A DNA stretch of 64,000 nucleotides. Origin: Adiantum capillus-veneris. Taxonomy: Eukaryota > Streptophyta > Polypodiopsida > Polypodiales > Pteridaceae. The notes below the pieces were generated by a model. It had not been told where the DNA came from. It worked only from the letters and a program-made list of their open reading frames with translations, and ran no database searches. The DNA is taken from NCBI GenBank assembly GCA_014529385.2, contig CM043963.1, positions 4,467,001 through 4,531,000 on the forward strand, written 5' to 3'. The position numbers and the translations under genes were made by a program. Shown piece by piece: positions 21,043 to 33,432 of the stretch. The stretch's first letter is position 1, and each line of letters starts with the position of its first letter.

Positions 21043-22974
21043 TTAAAATACACTATCTTTCTTTGTAAGTTTTGTCAATGGAATACACACATGAGCCAAA
21101 TACCTCAAAAATCTATTATGCCACTTAACCTGTCCCAAAAACCTACCCAACTGTTTAACTGTTTTGGGCTCTTGTGCTTTCCTGATGGCTTCCACCTTGT
21201 TAGGATCAATAGAAAACCCTTCTTCAGAAATGATACGCCCTAAGAGGACTCCCCTCTTAACTGCAAAAACACATTTTGCTGGATTTAGTGACAACCTGAA
21301 CTCCCTGCATTTCTGAAAACACAGTCTCAGGTGTCCAAGATGCTCTTGTTTCTTTCCAAAAACACTGAAATCATCCAAGAAAACTCTCATGAAGGTTGTC
21401 ATAAACTCTGAAAATATATATTGCACTGCTTTTTGAAATGTTGGAGGAGCATTTTTCAGACCAAATGTCATCACATTACTTGCATACACCCCCCATTCAG
21501 TCACAAAAGCAGTTTTATTCCTGTCTTCAAATGCCATTGCAATTTGGTTATACCCACTAAATCCATCCAAGAAGCTATAAATATCATGTCCAGCTACTGC
21601 ATCAAGTAGAGTGTCACAAAAAGGCAAAGGAAAAGGATCAGTTTTGGTAGCTGCATTAAGCTTCCTGTAGTCAACACATACCCTGATCTTGCCATTTTTC
21701 TTTGGAACTACAACAATTGGTGATAACCAAGTAACTTCTTCCATAGGATAGATAAAACCAACAGCCAAAAGCTTATCTATCTCTTCTTTTACCTGCTTAG
21801 CATAATTGGGATTCATCCTGTACCTTTGTTGTACCACAGGAACTGCATCATCCTTCAAGTTAATTTTATGCTGAAAAACACTAGCATCAACTCCCTTCAT
21901 ATCTGTGTACTTCCATGCAAAAATATCTTTAAATTCCAACAATAACTCCTTAAGTTTCAGTTTAAATTCCTCATCAATATCTGCTGAGACTTTCACTGTT
22001 TGGGGTTCTTCCTGAGTGTTCAGGTTCAGTTCCTGCAGTTCATCCTGAGTTACCCTAGCAGTATTTACCATTTGATGCTCAAATGCCCTTTCTACTTGCT
22101 TCACTGCTTCAATAGCTTCCTCTTCTTCCTTCTTTTGAATTTGCAGGTTCTTTAGTAAATCATTACCCATTTTGTTGCTTGGTTGTCTACTTCCCCGAGT
22201 AATCAGTGATTCATGAAATCCTGATTGTTTTTCATCATCCACTGAATGTAGGACATATCTATTTGCAATCTTCTGCACATCCACTTCAAATATTGGTACT
22301 ACTGATGAATTAGTCTTCAGAAACTCCTCTTCTGCATCTTCTCCAATTTCTTCCACCATGTTGAGTCTTTCTGCATGCAATGCCCTAAACCCTGGTGGTA
22401 TAACTTTCTTTGCATCCATTTGCATTTTCACTTTCTTCTTCCCTCTTTTGATTACAATAGCATCTGCTCCCCATAACTGCTTTACTCTTGTTGCCCTAAA
22501 CCAAGGTCTACCCAACATCATTGGGTATGAACATGTTGATTCTTCTAACCTGAGAACTACAAAGTTGGAAACAAACTGCAATCCTCCCACTGAAATTAAC
22601 AAATTTCTGAGAATTCCCAAAGGCTGAACTCTCCTTTGATCTGCCATCTTTACCTGAAAAGGTGCTGGATCCCAGTTCAAGAGAGTTAATTTTTTGCATG
22701 TAGATTCTGGAAGAATATTGACTCCTGAACCACCATCCAAGAAAACTCCTGGGACAAAAACTTTTCCAATAGATACCCCAACAACTGGTACTTTATAATC
22801 CACATCCATTGGCAAAAATTCACATGCCTCTCCAATATTATTTTCTTCAGGATCAGTACTCATTACCTGATTACCATTTACTTCCTTCATTAACTTTTTG
22901 AGCAATTGTTGAGAAAAAGCAGGTACCAACCTCAACATCTGCTTTATAGTAAATGTAATTGGAGCTGCTAACAA
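21043..22974 (-). pseudogene. Protease and reverse transcriptase of the minus-strand Gypsy element
   Basis: 643 codons, the longest open pol piece here. Protease: active-site loop GVFLDGGSGVNILPEST at about residues 75-91, then the flap region and PMMLGRPWFRATRVKQLWGA at about 150-170. RT from about residue 390: WLSPIVVVPKKNGKIRVCVD, KLNAATKTDPFPLPF, YSFLDGFSGYNQIAMAFEDR, MTFGLKNAPPTFQ, catalytic VFLDDFSVFG, then GRIISEEGFSIDPNKVEAI. Both RT aspartates are present. Protein style suggests a Tat/Athila-like (OTA) lineage, which is an inference. Confidence 0.93.
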
Positions 22975-23001
22975 AGCTTCATAAAATTCATCACTGCTGC
23001 C

Positions 23002-24513
23002 CTACTCTTTCAGTACAGCTTTTCCTTGTCCCAACAAATCTTTACCTTGCTTGCCCAAAGCATTTGCAGGAAATTCCCACTCACCTGTGAATACATTCCC
23101 ATCGTGAGATTGCTGTAGTTTCTTCAGTGTCTCATTTCTCACTTCTTTCTGCTCTTTCCAATTAACAGTACCTTTATCTGCTTTTTCCTGAACAACCTCT
23201 TTCATTGGTTTTGATTTTGATCTTGTCACTATCATGACATCAGTGCACTTACTGCTTTCAGGGACATCTTCAATTTGGATACATGTTGGACAGTCACAAT
23301 TGCATTGCTTACACATTCCCTGAGTATACTGACATTCCTGAACTTTGTCAACAGATTCCTGCTTCTCCTGACAGCATGGTACTTTGTCCTGAACCCATTC
23401 TTCCTCAACCCATTCTTCATCTATCCATTCTTCCAAAACCACAAGATTAGCCTCCCCTGGAGGTCTCTGCTGCTGTTGAACTGGAGTTTGTTGGTTTTGC
23501 CCCTGAGGCCTGTTGTTATTGTTGTTATTATTATTGTATCTGATGATAGGAATACCTCTATCATTTCTGTGTTTGCACCACAACTCACCATCAGGACCTT
23601 GTCTGTGTCCTATTGCTCCACAATAATTACAAGGTGACTGCTGCATGTTATTTTGACCCCTATTCTGAAATCCCCAATTGTTTTGATTCTGAAATCTTCT
23701 TGGAGGTGCAGGTCCCTGATATCTCCTGTTATTACCTTGTGGAGCTACCACATTTGCTTCTGCCTCCCTCATCTTCTGAATAATGTACTCAGGTCTTCTT
23801 CCCCTAAAATTTGGATTATAGTAACAATTATCATATTCATGACCAAATCTTTGACAAACCTGACAATAAGGTTTATCTGACATTGAAAACTGATTCATCC
23901 CCATTGATTGTAGTTTTTCCTGAACAATCTTGTTAACTGCTTCTGCAGTAACCATATCCTTTCCTTGCTTCTTGTCAGTCTTTTCCTTATCTTTGTCCTT
24001 CTTCTGCTTTTTCTTTCCCTTCTTCTTCTTCTTTTTCTTCTTCTTTTCTGCCCACTCTTCATCCTCAGAATCAGTTTCCTCTTCAGTATCCTGATCTGAA
24101 TCTTCAGTATCTGATCCTGAGTCTTCTGCTTCAGAATCTGAATCCTCAGTCTTTTTCTTCTTCTTATTTTTTAATTCTGCTTTGCCTCCATATCTCCTTT
24201 CAGCTCTAGCTGCTGCTTCCACCAATTCAGTAAAATCCTGTGCAGTGGCTAGTGGGGGTCTCCCTGCAACTGCACTCCTGAACTGCTTTTTCAGTCCTTT
24301 ACAGAAATAATCTCCCAATTTCTCCACAGAAGGTTGTTGGGCTGCTTCCAACCTGTTATTCAAATTCCTGAACTTTTGTGCATAGTCTTCCACTAGCAAA
24401 TCTTCCTGTTTCAATCTTCTCAATTTCTTCAAGATATCTTTAGGTGTCTTGTCCTCCCCGAACCTTAAAAGAAATCTAAGCTTCAAGTCATTATAATCAG
24501 CAAAAGCTCCCAT
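23002..24513 (-). pseudogene. Gag C-terminal part of the minus-strand Gypsy element
   Basis: 503 codons. The capsid end is LRFLLRFGEDKTPKDILKKL and VEDYAQKFRNLNNRLEAA, followed by a long Asp/Glu-Ser and Lys-rich stretch. There are two zinc knuckles (CQVCQRFGHEYDNC; CNYCGAIGHRQGPDGELWC) and Asn- and Gln-rich segments between them and the protease. It is closed by TAG at 23002-23004 and opened after TAG at 24520-24522, both single stops in an otherwise continuous frame. Confidence 0.9.
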
Positions 24514-24519
24514 GCCATA

Positions 24520-25116
24520 CTAGATGAACCAATCCATGGCCTTGCCTTGCAATGTTGCTGCAAAATGTTCTTTCTTCACTGCATCTGGATGAAGTGCCTC
24601 ATACCCACTGGCAGACCATCTTGTTTGAAAGTGACCAACATGGCTATCAGCATCTTGGGTTTTCTTCCCGCTGAACTTAGCCGCTCCCACTTTGGGATTT
24701 GGTGCAGCCATTGGTGGTGCTGGAAGTGGTGCAGGTGCTCTTACCAGAAGTGGATTAAAAGGTAGATTACCTGTTCTTGCAGGTACAAACTGCAACTGCC
24801 TTCTTGTCCTTAAGAGTGTTTGAGTTAGTAATGCATTAACCAAATGTCCCAATAGTGGGTTTGCTGTGGGTGGAGTGGTTTGTTGGCCTTCTTGGTTTGC
24901 AAGTGGGGTTTCCTGCACCCTGTCTTCAGGTTCATGCAGTTCAGTCCCCTCCCCAACAATATCTACCCCTGCAGCAAGTTCTCCTACTGGTTCTTGTTGA
25001 TCATCACCATCTAACTCATCTCCTTGTCTCCCCCTTGCAGATAATTCCCTTCTAAGTCTAAACGTTGTTCCATATGAATGTTGTGGAACATTGGACCCCT
25101 GCCTTGATTCACTCAT
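24520..25116 (-). pseudogene. Gag N-terminal part of the minus-strand Gypsy element
   Basis: Start MSESRQGSNVPQHSYGT at 25116. 198 codons with the matrix/capsid lead GAAKFSGKKTQDADSHVGHF and the gag signature KEHFAATLQGKAMDWFI just before the TAG. It shares one frame with all downstream pieces to 19189, so the parent element had a single Gag-Pol ORF of roughly 1,975 codons, now carrying four stops. Confidence 0.88.
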
Positions 25117-26840
25117 GCATTGTTGCTTCTCCCTTGTCGAGAATACTGTACTAGCATTCTTTGATTATGCACATTGTAGTTTGAAGGTAAATTACAGGCT
25201 CCAAAGGGTAACAGTTTTGTAACTACCTTTTCGAGAATGAGAATTCTGACTTCGCTGGGCAGTTGTGGGTAGAATTATTTCAAGAATTGTGATGCATACT
25301 CCTTAGACTCTTCCCCCGGTGTTTTCCAGTTCGCAAAATGCCGCAAATGGTCACTATCAGGGAACAGGTCGCCGCTGTGATTCATTCCTTAGCACCCATA
25401 TGGTTTTAGGCGAAATTCAAACCAATTGCAGGATTGCAAAATGTTAGGCACACATTGCCATAACAAATAACCAATGCAGTAAACATACAATTCATATCAA
25501 ACACGAAGCAGGAAACTGCATACTTCAAACACCATACTGCAAAGGAAACAGGTACATAACATCATAGATAGAGGGAAAATAGTGTGCCATTCATCATCAT
25601 TATTTAGTAATACAACAGAAAACACAGAACTAATGCAGGAGAGAGCCAACTGCATCAACAGGCATAGACATAACTGCTTCTCGTCCTGAGAATTCACGAG
25701 ACACACAACTAACTTCCCCAAAATATAAAATACCCATGTTCACTTATCCCTAAGGTTCAAAGATAAAGGTTTTAGTTACAGTTCAAAAAGTAATAGCTTG
25801 ACTGCCCTGAAAGCCCTGATAAATCAGGCACTAACATCAAGACCTAGCTCTTGGACAGCATAGTGGTTTGAGTTGCATTGATCTTCAAAGCATGGTAGAG
25901 CCAACCACGGCTATGCATAGACACGAATGTTCAACCAATGCACAGCGCCGTCCCGGAGTACACCATCTAGGAGGGGTGGAAGGGCACTAAGTAATAAGTA
26001 ACTAAGGGCAATGATTGAAGAGGGAGAAAAAAGTTCGATGTTAACGTGTGATTTTTTGCAAAATTACCTAATAATGTCCTTATAACTCATCGTCAAGGGA
26101 AAGTTCACTGATAATATCTTCCCGATGAGTATAAATAGTGTATATACTATCAAAAAATCATCAAAAAATAATCCTTTTTGGGTATTTATTTTTATTTTTA
26201 TTGATAATGAGACTTAAAATAGAAAAATCCAACAAAAAACAATAAAGCTCTGTTTTTTAATGGATTTTCTTAAGTATTGGATTTTCACTTTACCTTTTTA
26301 GAGCATTTTGCTTTTTTCTTTGATTTTTTCAAATAAACAGGTTAAAAATTAATAATAAATAGAAAGGAAGCTCAGATGGAAAAACGGAAGACACGATGGT
26401 GATCAGAAAGACAAGGCGGACAAGCACAAAAATTTGCAATGAAATCAAAAGATGGAAGCGAGAAGCCTAAATTAGGCGGTCAGGCCTACTTTTGCAAAAT
26501 TCTTGCAGAATGAGCTACAGGAATCCGATCAAGGAAATTTTTGAGTCTAAAACCACCTCATTTCCACTTGCGGCTTTTGCAGAGAGAGCTTTTCGACCTC
26601 TTTCGTGCGTCTTTTTCGGAGTCTACAGTTGTTCGTTTTCAGCACTGTCTCACACGAAACATGAGGGGTAAGTTCTTTACTCATCAATGATCCATTTTGT
26701 ACGGTTGGTAGCTAGTCTAAACCCCTTAAAAAAACCCTAGAAATTGAGAAATGCACGAAGACCTACGACCAAAAACTGCTGACCATAGCGGCCTGTCAGC
26801 TCGACCAAATCAGATGGGATTTGAACTGCAGAATGCCCTA
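25117..26840. other. Leader/LTR remnants and non-coding sequence
   Basis: 25117 to about 25681 is the upstream region of the minus-strand Gypsy element and ends with the direct repeat. I cannot place a PBS or an LTR edge with confidence. 25682-26840 has no gene I recognise; it is AT-rich at 26030-26350 and contains short chance ORFs. Confidence 0.5.
25617..25681. repeat. ~65-bp direct repeat, right copy
   Basis: Identical to 19176-19240, with unrelated flanks on both sides. It may be the start of the 5' LTR if the pol ORF of this family ends inside its LTR. Confidence 0.9.
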
Positions 26841-27147
26841 TGTTAACCCTCACGCACATTCCTGTCACCTACGATGGACGCTGTATTATTTATTTGGTAG
26901 AGTCAGGTACCGGACTTGTCGGTTTAATAGGAAAAGGGTAAGAGTGATCGCTGATGAGAGGCTCACTCTAACTGGAACATTCAAGGGATTAGTTGGCTAA
27001 GCATGGGCGCCCAAGTGTGAATGGGGCGAGCTCATCTAAAAGTCAACTAAACCTAAAATTCACTTATTCTCTCATTTGTGCAATTGAAGAGTGCTCTTGC
27101 TCCATCTTCATCTTCTTCTTCTTCATCTCCTTGTGTGTGTGTGTGTA

Positions 27148-27179
<32 letters not shown>

Positions 27180-27426
27180 TGTGTGTGTGTGTGTGCGATC
27201 GAGTATTGCAGCGGCACAACGGCGGCGAGGCGGTTGAGCGCGGTGTAGTGGCATCTCTCTCTTCTTCACGACGAGGAATCCTCCACGACAACAAGCGTAG
27301 AGCTGTGAGTGACACACCATCGCCATCTTTGAGCTTACTGGATGGTTGTGTGCTTGGAGCCATTTGTGGCTCGCACACAGTGTATCGGCAAGTTCCTTGC
27401 ATTGACACGTGCGATAGACGCGCACA
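26841..27426 (+). repeat. 5' LTR of the plus gag-only element
   Basis: 586 bp. Contains TG/AG microsatellite tracts (27131-27195). The TATA position reads CATCTAAAAG (27033-27042), whereas the other three LTRs of the family read CATATAAAAG. Confidence 0.93.
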
Positions 27427-27430
27427 TTTC

Positions 27431-27454
27431 TGGTGCCGTTGCTGGGGAATGCCA
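27431..27454 (+). promoter_or_regulatory. Primer-binding site, tRNA-Asp-like
   Basis: TGGTGCCGTTGCTGGGGAAT corresponds to the tRNA-Asp type TGGCGCCGTTGCCGGGGATC with C-to-T changes. Confidence 0.8.
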
Positions 27455-28147
27455 TACACTAAGCTTGAATGGCACTTTGTGCTTCTTTTGTGGTGAAATT
27501 TCAATTGTAAGAAAGGTAGGGAAGGAAGGTGTGTGTGTTGAGAAGAAGGATTTTGTGTTGCTACTGTGTATTTCTTTGTTAATGAAGTTTTGAAAGGTTA
27601 CTGTGTTTTCTCTATGATAAGGTCTTAGTATTAAGGTTGTTAGTTCTGTTTAATGTAAAGTAAAGTAAGTAGGAAGTAGATCTGTGAGAGCCAATGAAGT
27701 GTGTTAGTGTGTAATAGTAGGTGTATTAGTTGTAAGTAGGTAGGTAGAGTGTGTGTGTGCTTGCGTGTAGGCCGTGGCGCCCTTATTTTTTTTTTTAAAG
27801 ATAGGACCGGGATCAGGAATATCTCCCAGATCGAAGCCCAGACCCAAGCCCAGGCTCACACCCTCAAGCTCAAGCGTGAGTCGCCCTTTAAAATTACGTA
27901 TTTTAGCTTCACACGTAGCTAAAAATTGACTTTTTTGAGGACCAACGAAGCTTCAAGTGACCGAGCGTTGTGCTGTAAAGCACACCACGACACTCTGAGT
28001 GATACGCTTGTTTTGAGCTATCACACACTTTAATAAAAAAACCGATTCTTAAAAAACATAAAAAGAACGAGTGAAAACGGATGCCTAAAAAAGTAAGCGG
28101 TTAACCTTCGAGGTTATTCGCCGACGCTTGTAGGGTGCCAAAGGCAC
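27455..28147 (+). other. Leader of the plus gag-only element
   Basis: Non-coding. Around 27832-27870 it has a short agcccagacccaagcccaggctc stretch, the counterpart of the expanded hexanucleotide repeat at 44178-44246 in the minus copy. Confidence 0.6.
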
Positions 28148-30896
28148 ATGCATCTACGCTCTGGTCGTGTGCTAGAGACAGAGCAACTAGAGAGAATTTT
28201 GACTTACGTGAGTTCTCAATATCCACCTACCTTAGGTTACGGGCCCTCGGCGGGGACCCAAGGTAGTACAAACCAAGACCCGAACATAGCGGCTAGTTAC
28301 TCTTCCTCTGACTACGACATCATGGAGGGTTTCCCAATATCCACCTACCTTAGGTTCCGAGCCCTCAACGGGGACCCAAGGTAGTACAAACCAAGACCCA
28401 AACATGGCGGCTAGTGACTCTTCCTCTGACTACGACATCATGGAGGGTTTCCCAATGCATAATTCTGATAGCTCAAGCCAAGACATGCATGCCATGGGCC
28501 CACGTTCTAGGCCGAGCGTGCTTAGCCGTTTGAAGGAAACCTTTAGTAGAGCCACTTGCTCCGAATATGGAGCTAATGATGTAAATGAGGGGGGTGGGGA
28601 AGTAAATTCACCATTCATGACCAACGTAGAGCCTATGCCCTTAGAGAATGTGAATGTGAATACTTCATTCACTGCACCTCCTGACTCTTCAGAGCTATTC
28701 CCCTCTGAGGTTATATTACCTGATGGTAGAAGCCTTACTGAAGTGCAAGAGGTTGAGCGATATATCATTGCGGCTAGGGAAAAGGAAGTCGAGAGCTTAT
28801 GCAAGGCGGAGCAATGAAGAGAGTTAAAAGCAAAAGCCCGTATGTCAATATCCTTTCTAAGAGAGCAATTGAGTGCTCCTGACTTAGCAACCACTAAGGG
28901 ACAACCCCTAGAAAGCAACATTGCATCTAGCTCAAGGGACACCCCTAGCACCTCAATCCTAGATGGAGCGTTCTTAAATGAGAACTGGGAGTACGAAGTA
29001 CAAACGAAAACTCTAACCAAACTATACACAGGTCACACCTATCACGTGGGTTGGTTAGATGTCCTACAATCCACAATGGGTGCTACTAGTGTGGAGGATC
29101 AACAACAAAGAGTTTGTGAGGTCATCCATAGGATCATTGAGTTAGAGAGAACGAACAAGGGGATCAACATGCCTTCAACGGGTCTCATGAGATTCTTGGT
29201 TACAGGAAATGCTAAACAACCAACCTTATCGCAAATGGAGACTCCTTCGGTAAGTCCTATGGATCCTCCATATGTTGTTTCTTCAAGGGGGTCTCAGTGC
29301 AATCTGAGTCCACAAGCGATAGCTTTACCTTTCCAAGTCTAGCTCATATTTCCCTTGATGACACCACGGCTACCATGCCTACCCCAATAATGGGCATGCT
29401 GAGAACACGCCATGGACCACATTTGTTAGTAAAGCACCACTAGATGGTAGCTCAATGCCTGCAACAGTACCTACAAGTGTGTACCAATCGTATGCACCTA
29501 TGGCTCATCGCACTCATGTAGTCCCTACCCCTCCCATTGTTTCAACTACCTATGCTCCACAACCACAACACCCAAGCTCTTATTTCCATGGGACTATACC
29601 TGCTAGCATTAGCATGTCACATCCAACGTCTGTTATGCCTAGGGCCACACATATGAACTTTGGACCGCCACATGGCACAACATCGTACCCAACATGGAAC
29701 CCAAGGGCTTCCTATGCGCCAAGCCCAATGCCAATACCTACTCCACATGTAGTCTCTGGAGCGCCTTCACCCACGGTGCCTGCTCACTTAGGTGACTTGG
29801 CAACATTTGCTCAACTATCGATCGATCTATTGCTGAGAATATGCGTAACATGCCTGATAGAGAGCCTAGAAGTAAGGTAGTACAAATAGCCAAGCTCACA
29901 CAAAAATTTAGTGGAGACGGGGATGTGAGAAATCATATTGAAGTGTTTGAACAAATATGCGATTCTCTAGGAGAACACAATGACCTGCATAAGAGTAATG
30001 CTTTAAGCCTAACCTTAAGTGGAAGGGCAGGGGATTGGTATAGAACCCTAAGGGTGGAAGAAAAAACGATTTACCCTACTCTTAGGAGACTGTTCTTGAA
30101 AGAATACATATGAGAGGGAGTGCTTTGGGGAGTAGCCTCTCAACTCCAGAAAGCCCAACGAGAGGAAGGAGAGTCGGTGAGAGACTTTATTAGTCGCTTG
30201 AAGCATTTGAATTCTCGTTGTAATCTAAATGAGCGCTTCAATAATAATCAATTGCTTGATAGATTCATTAGGGGTTTATGACATGAGGATATCTACAATG
30301 GCCTAGTCATTAGAGGTATCACCACTTGGAAAGCAGTCACCACCAATGCAATCCAATTGGAGGATACTTTAATGATTCAAGGAGAAAGAGTGTCTGTTGA
30401 GCCTAAATCTATTAGCTTGCAAGCACCAGGGCATCAACCAATGACCCTAAAGCCTATTGCTAAGGAGCCAAATATATCTGAGATGACTTTAGAAGATCTC
30501 ACCAAGGCTATTCAAGAGAGTCTTAGAGACAATCGCGCTCTACAAAACAATCATATGTATCCAAGAAGGGAGCAACAATGGTGCTCAGTATGCTATGGAC
30601 CGCATAGTACCAGTGAATGCCCTACTTTTAGAGTAAAATTCAATGGGAATTGCAATGCCTGTGCAAGGTATGGTCATCAAGCTAAGGATTGCATAGTACT
30701 TAAGCGCGTGATGGCCAATAGAACAACCTTAGCATGGACAAACACACCTCGAGTGCCTGCATTGATGCCGGCCCCACCTCAAGAACAAACAACAAAACAC
30801 ATGGTCCCTAGGGCCCAAAATGTTGTTCAAACAACACCTTTACCACCTCCAGTGCTAGGACCACAACCACATCCGAAAATCACTTCTATGAATTAA
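28148..30896 (+). pseudogene. Degenerate gag of the plus gag-only element
   Basis: Start MHLRSGRVLETEQ, shared with the minus copy (MHLLSGRVLEHEH). Open pieces at 28148-28384, 28404-28817, 28842-29342, 29455-29880, 29841-30113 and 30357-30896 together parallel the minus-copy protein. The capsid part reads KLTQKFSGDGDVRNHIEVFE and LSLTLSGRAGDWYRTLRVEE (about 29890-30055), and there are two zinc knuckles (CSVCYGPHSTSECP, CNACARYGHQAKDC; about 30575-30690). A 118-bp tandem duplication near the start breaks the frame, and several single-base stops follow. Confidence 0.88.
28217..28452 (+). repeat. 118-bp tandem duplication inside gag
   Basis: Two units start caatatccacctaccttagg at 28217 and 28335. 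The minus-strand copy has one unit. 118 is not a multiple of 3, so the duplication shifts the frame. Confidence 0.93.
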
Positions 30897-31012
30897 GTAG
30901 GTTGTGAGTCATCTATTGCTTGTTTGGAAGGTTGTGAGGAAGATATAGATCCTAATATTGCCTATGGGATGGATGTGCTTGAAGAAAGTCCACAATACTA
31001 CATGGAGGACTA

Positions 31013-31489
31013 TTGGTGCGAGTCAAACCTGTCTATCAAGTAGCCACTCTTGCGGCAAGAGGCCAAAATATCAATTACACTGCTAAGAGACCACCGCTTC
31101 AATTCTATGAGTGTGGAGGTCCACATCGTGTAGCCGAGTGTCCTATTAGGCTACAAAAGAACGCCACACTAATGCAAACCAATCAAGCGAGCACGTCTAC
31201 AATGCCGATACTCATGTGTAATCAATGTGGTATAGATCATTTGATTGCCCAATGTCCAAATAATCCAAATGCACCGAAGATCACGCCATTAAACTTGATT
31301 GAAGTTACCAAGGAGCCATCACAAAGTACACTTGTGGTACCAATAAACGTACTCACACGATCGATGCTCCAAAAACAAAATTATATTCTTGAGGAAAGAG
31401 ACACGGCATCAATTTCCCAATCTCAGAAAAAGAAGAAAACACAAAGGAAGAGATTGCAAAAAGCAGTGAAGTCAGACCTTTATCCCTAA
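31013..31489 (+). pseudogene. Gag C-terminal zinc-knuckle region of the plus gag-only element
   Basis: Two more CCHC-like motifs (CGGPHRVAECP with the first Cys pair reduced, CNQCGIDHLIAQCP) match the third and fourth knuckles of the minus copy. Homology ends near 31480 (ILEERDTASISQSQKKKK); the protease present in the minus copy is missing here. Confidence 0.8.
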
Positions 31490-32222
31490 CCTCTCAATAT
31501 CCCAATCTTAGGGAATGTATATATAAAGCCTTATACTCACAAAAAGAAAAAGTAAAGAGCAAGAGCAATTAGCAAACGAGTGTGCACAATAAAAGTCAAA
31601 ACATCGACGTAGACCTACACATTTACATCCGGTACACTGAAACAGAAACCTATGTCATAAAACACCTTTCATCCTCATCACTCAAGTGATGGAGGGTGGG
31701 TAAGATTAGTACGATATGAGTGTTTTTTTTATAGAGTTTGGTGATTAGCAAGTTCTTTTTTTCCGCTGATGTGCCTCGTAGAGGTATTCTTTGTGTTTCA
31801 TAGTGTGTACAAGAACACGTGTTGCTGTTGTTAGGATTTGGATCTTCATGGAATATTTCTCTCATCCACTTTTCAAATCAAGCGCGACCATCAACACAAA
31901 CAGGTGTTTCTTATCCATTAACATTGCCCCTTATCTTTTTGCATCCATGTTTGTCTGCTTTAATTGTGATTGATAGCATAATATCCAGCACGTTTGCTTA
32001 GTATCAAACATTTAATTCAATGTAATTTTTTGTCATAATCACTTGTCTAGGTTTAAAAATCAAGCAGTCCGACTAAGTTAGTTTGACCAAGCTAGGTGTT
32101 AGAAATCTTCTCTTAATACCATGGGGAATGCCTTCCTAATAATCAATGGCTACTTAGGTTCTTAATCCGATTTAGGCAGCATTGTGTGAAATGTACTAGG
32201 GCTTTCTAGTGGGCTTAGTCCT
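31490..32222 (+). other. ~730-bp segment of unknown origin replacing the protease region
   Basis: In the minus copy this interval would code for the end of Gag and the protease. Here the sequence is unrelated, AT-rich and without a long ORF. Similarity to the minus copy resumes at about 32223 (attgacctttag...tattataaa). I do not recognise the inserted sequence. Confidence 0.6.
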
Positions 32223-33026
32223 TATTGACCTTTAGGTATTATAAAGGCCTAGTTTACTAGTGTGATGAGCCTGGGGAGGGTAACAATGTTATATGACCCC
32301 CCAAAGTTACAAAATGGAAATGTTGAAAACAAACAAACACAAAATCAAAGTGCCACAATGTAAAATCTTAAGTTGGAAGAGAAACCCCAGGTTGATTTGG
32401 TACTCCACTTCTATGGTACTAGAGCCCTAGAGGTTCCTAGTGTGGACACGTTTCCTTGAAAAGCGAAAAACCCAAGGCATACAAAATAAGCACACACATC
32501 AAAATTGAATCACTGTGAAAAGACTTTGGGGGGTCAAAGAACAGGTAATCAGTCAGGCGATGATTTCATGAGCAATTCCTTTTATTGTAGCTTAACTACA
32601 AGGTCTTCTAAGTATAGCCTCTAGTCAACCCTCGGACATGATATACTTGGCTCTCACGATTAAACAACTTAATTGACTAGAGAAAATTAAGAAGCTTGTC
32701 CATGGTATTAATAGTCGATCTTTAGTGCCTTTCGACCGTTGAATTAGCGACCCCAAACTTGTTTAGTTTTTTTTCTTCCCAACTGTTTATGCGTTTGATT
32801 ATATTGCAGTTTAATGTTTATTGCTGACAAATGGTTTAGAATTATGCTACTAATCAATTTGTCTGCCTAAAACTGCATATGCTTTTTAATTGTATATGAG
32901 AATGCAATTACTGTGCCAATGTTGTTTGATTTTGCAGTGACTGAAGAAGGCTAAGGACATTCATCTCAAATTCTCTTCCACCTCAATGAACGAGCTTCAA
33001 CTCAATAGCTTCCGTGGACGGAATCT
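32223..33026 (+). other. 3' untranslated internal region of the plus gag-only element
   Basis: Closely matches the complement of 38745-39540 (gtgatgagcctggggaggg, ctttggggggtcaaag, cgaacgagcttcaactcaat-like). No coding capacity, but conserved between copies. Confidence 0.75.
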
Positions 33027-33043
33027 ACATCAAGAAGGGGGCA
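33027..33043 (+). promoter_or_regulatory. Polypurine tract
   Basis: aagaagggggca directly before the 3' LTR; the minus copy has aaggggggca in the same place. Confidence 0.85.
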
Positions 33044-33348
33044 TGTTAACCCTCACGCACATTCCTATCACCTAGATGGACACTGTATTATTTATTTGTT
33101 AAAGTCAGGTATTAGGCTTGTCAGTTCAATAGGAAAAGGGTAAGAGTGATCACCGATGAGGGACGCACTCTAACTGGAACATTCAAGGGATTAGTTGGCT
33201 AAGCATGGGCGCCCAAGTGTGAATGGGGCGAGCTCATATAAAAGTCAACTAAACCTAAAATTCACTTATTCTCTCATTTGTGCAATTGAAGAGTGCTCTT
33301 GCTCCATCTCCATCTTCTTCTTCTTTATCTCCTTGTGTGTGTGTGTGT

Positions 33349-33432
<84 letters not shown>

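Noticed and set aside
31791-32001. Small plus ORFs in the unrelated segment of the plus gag-only element
   Set aside because: 60 codons each, overlapping, no recognisable motif; too short to claim a captured gene.
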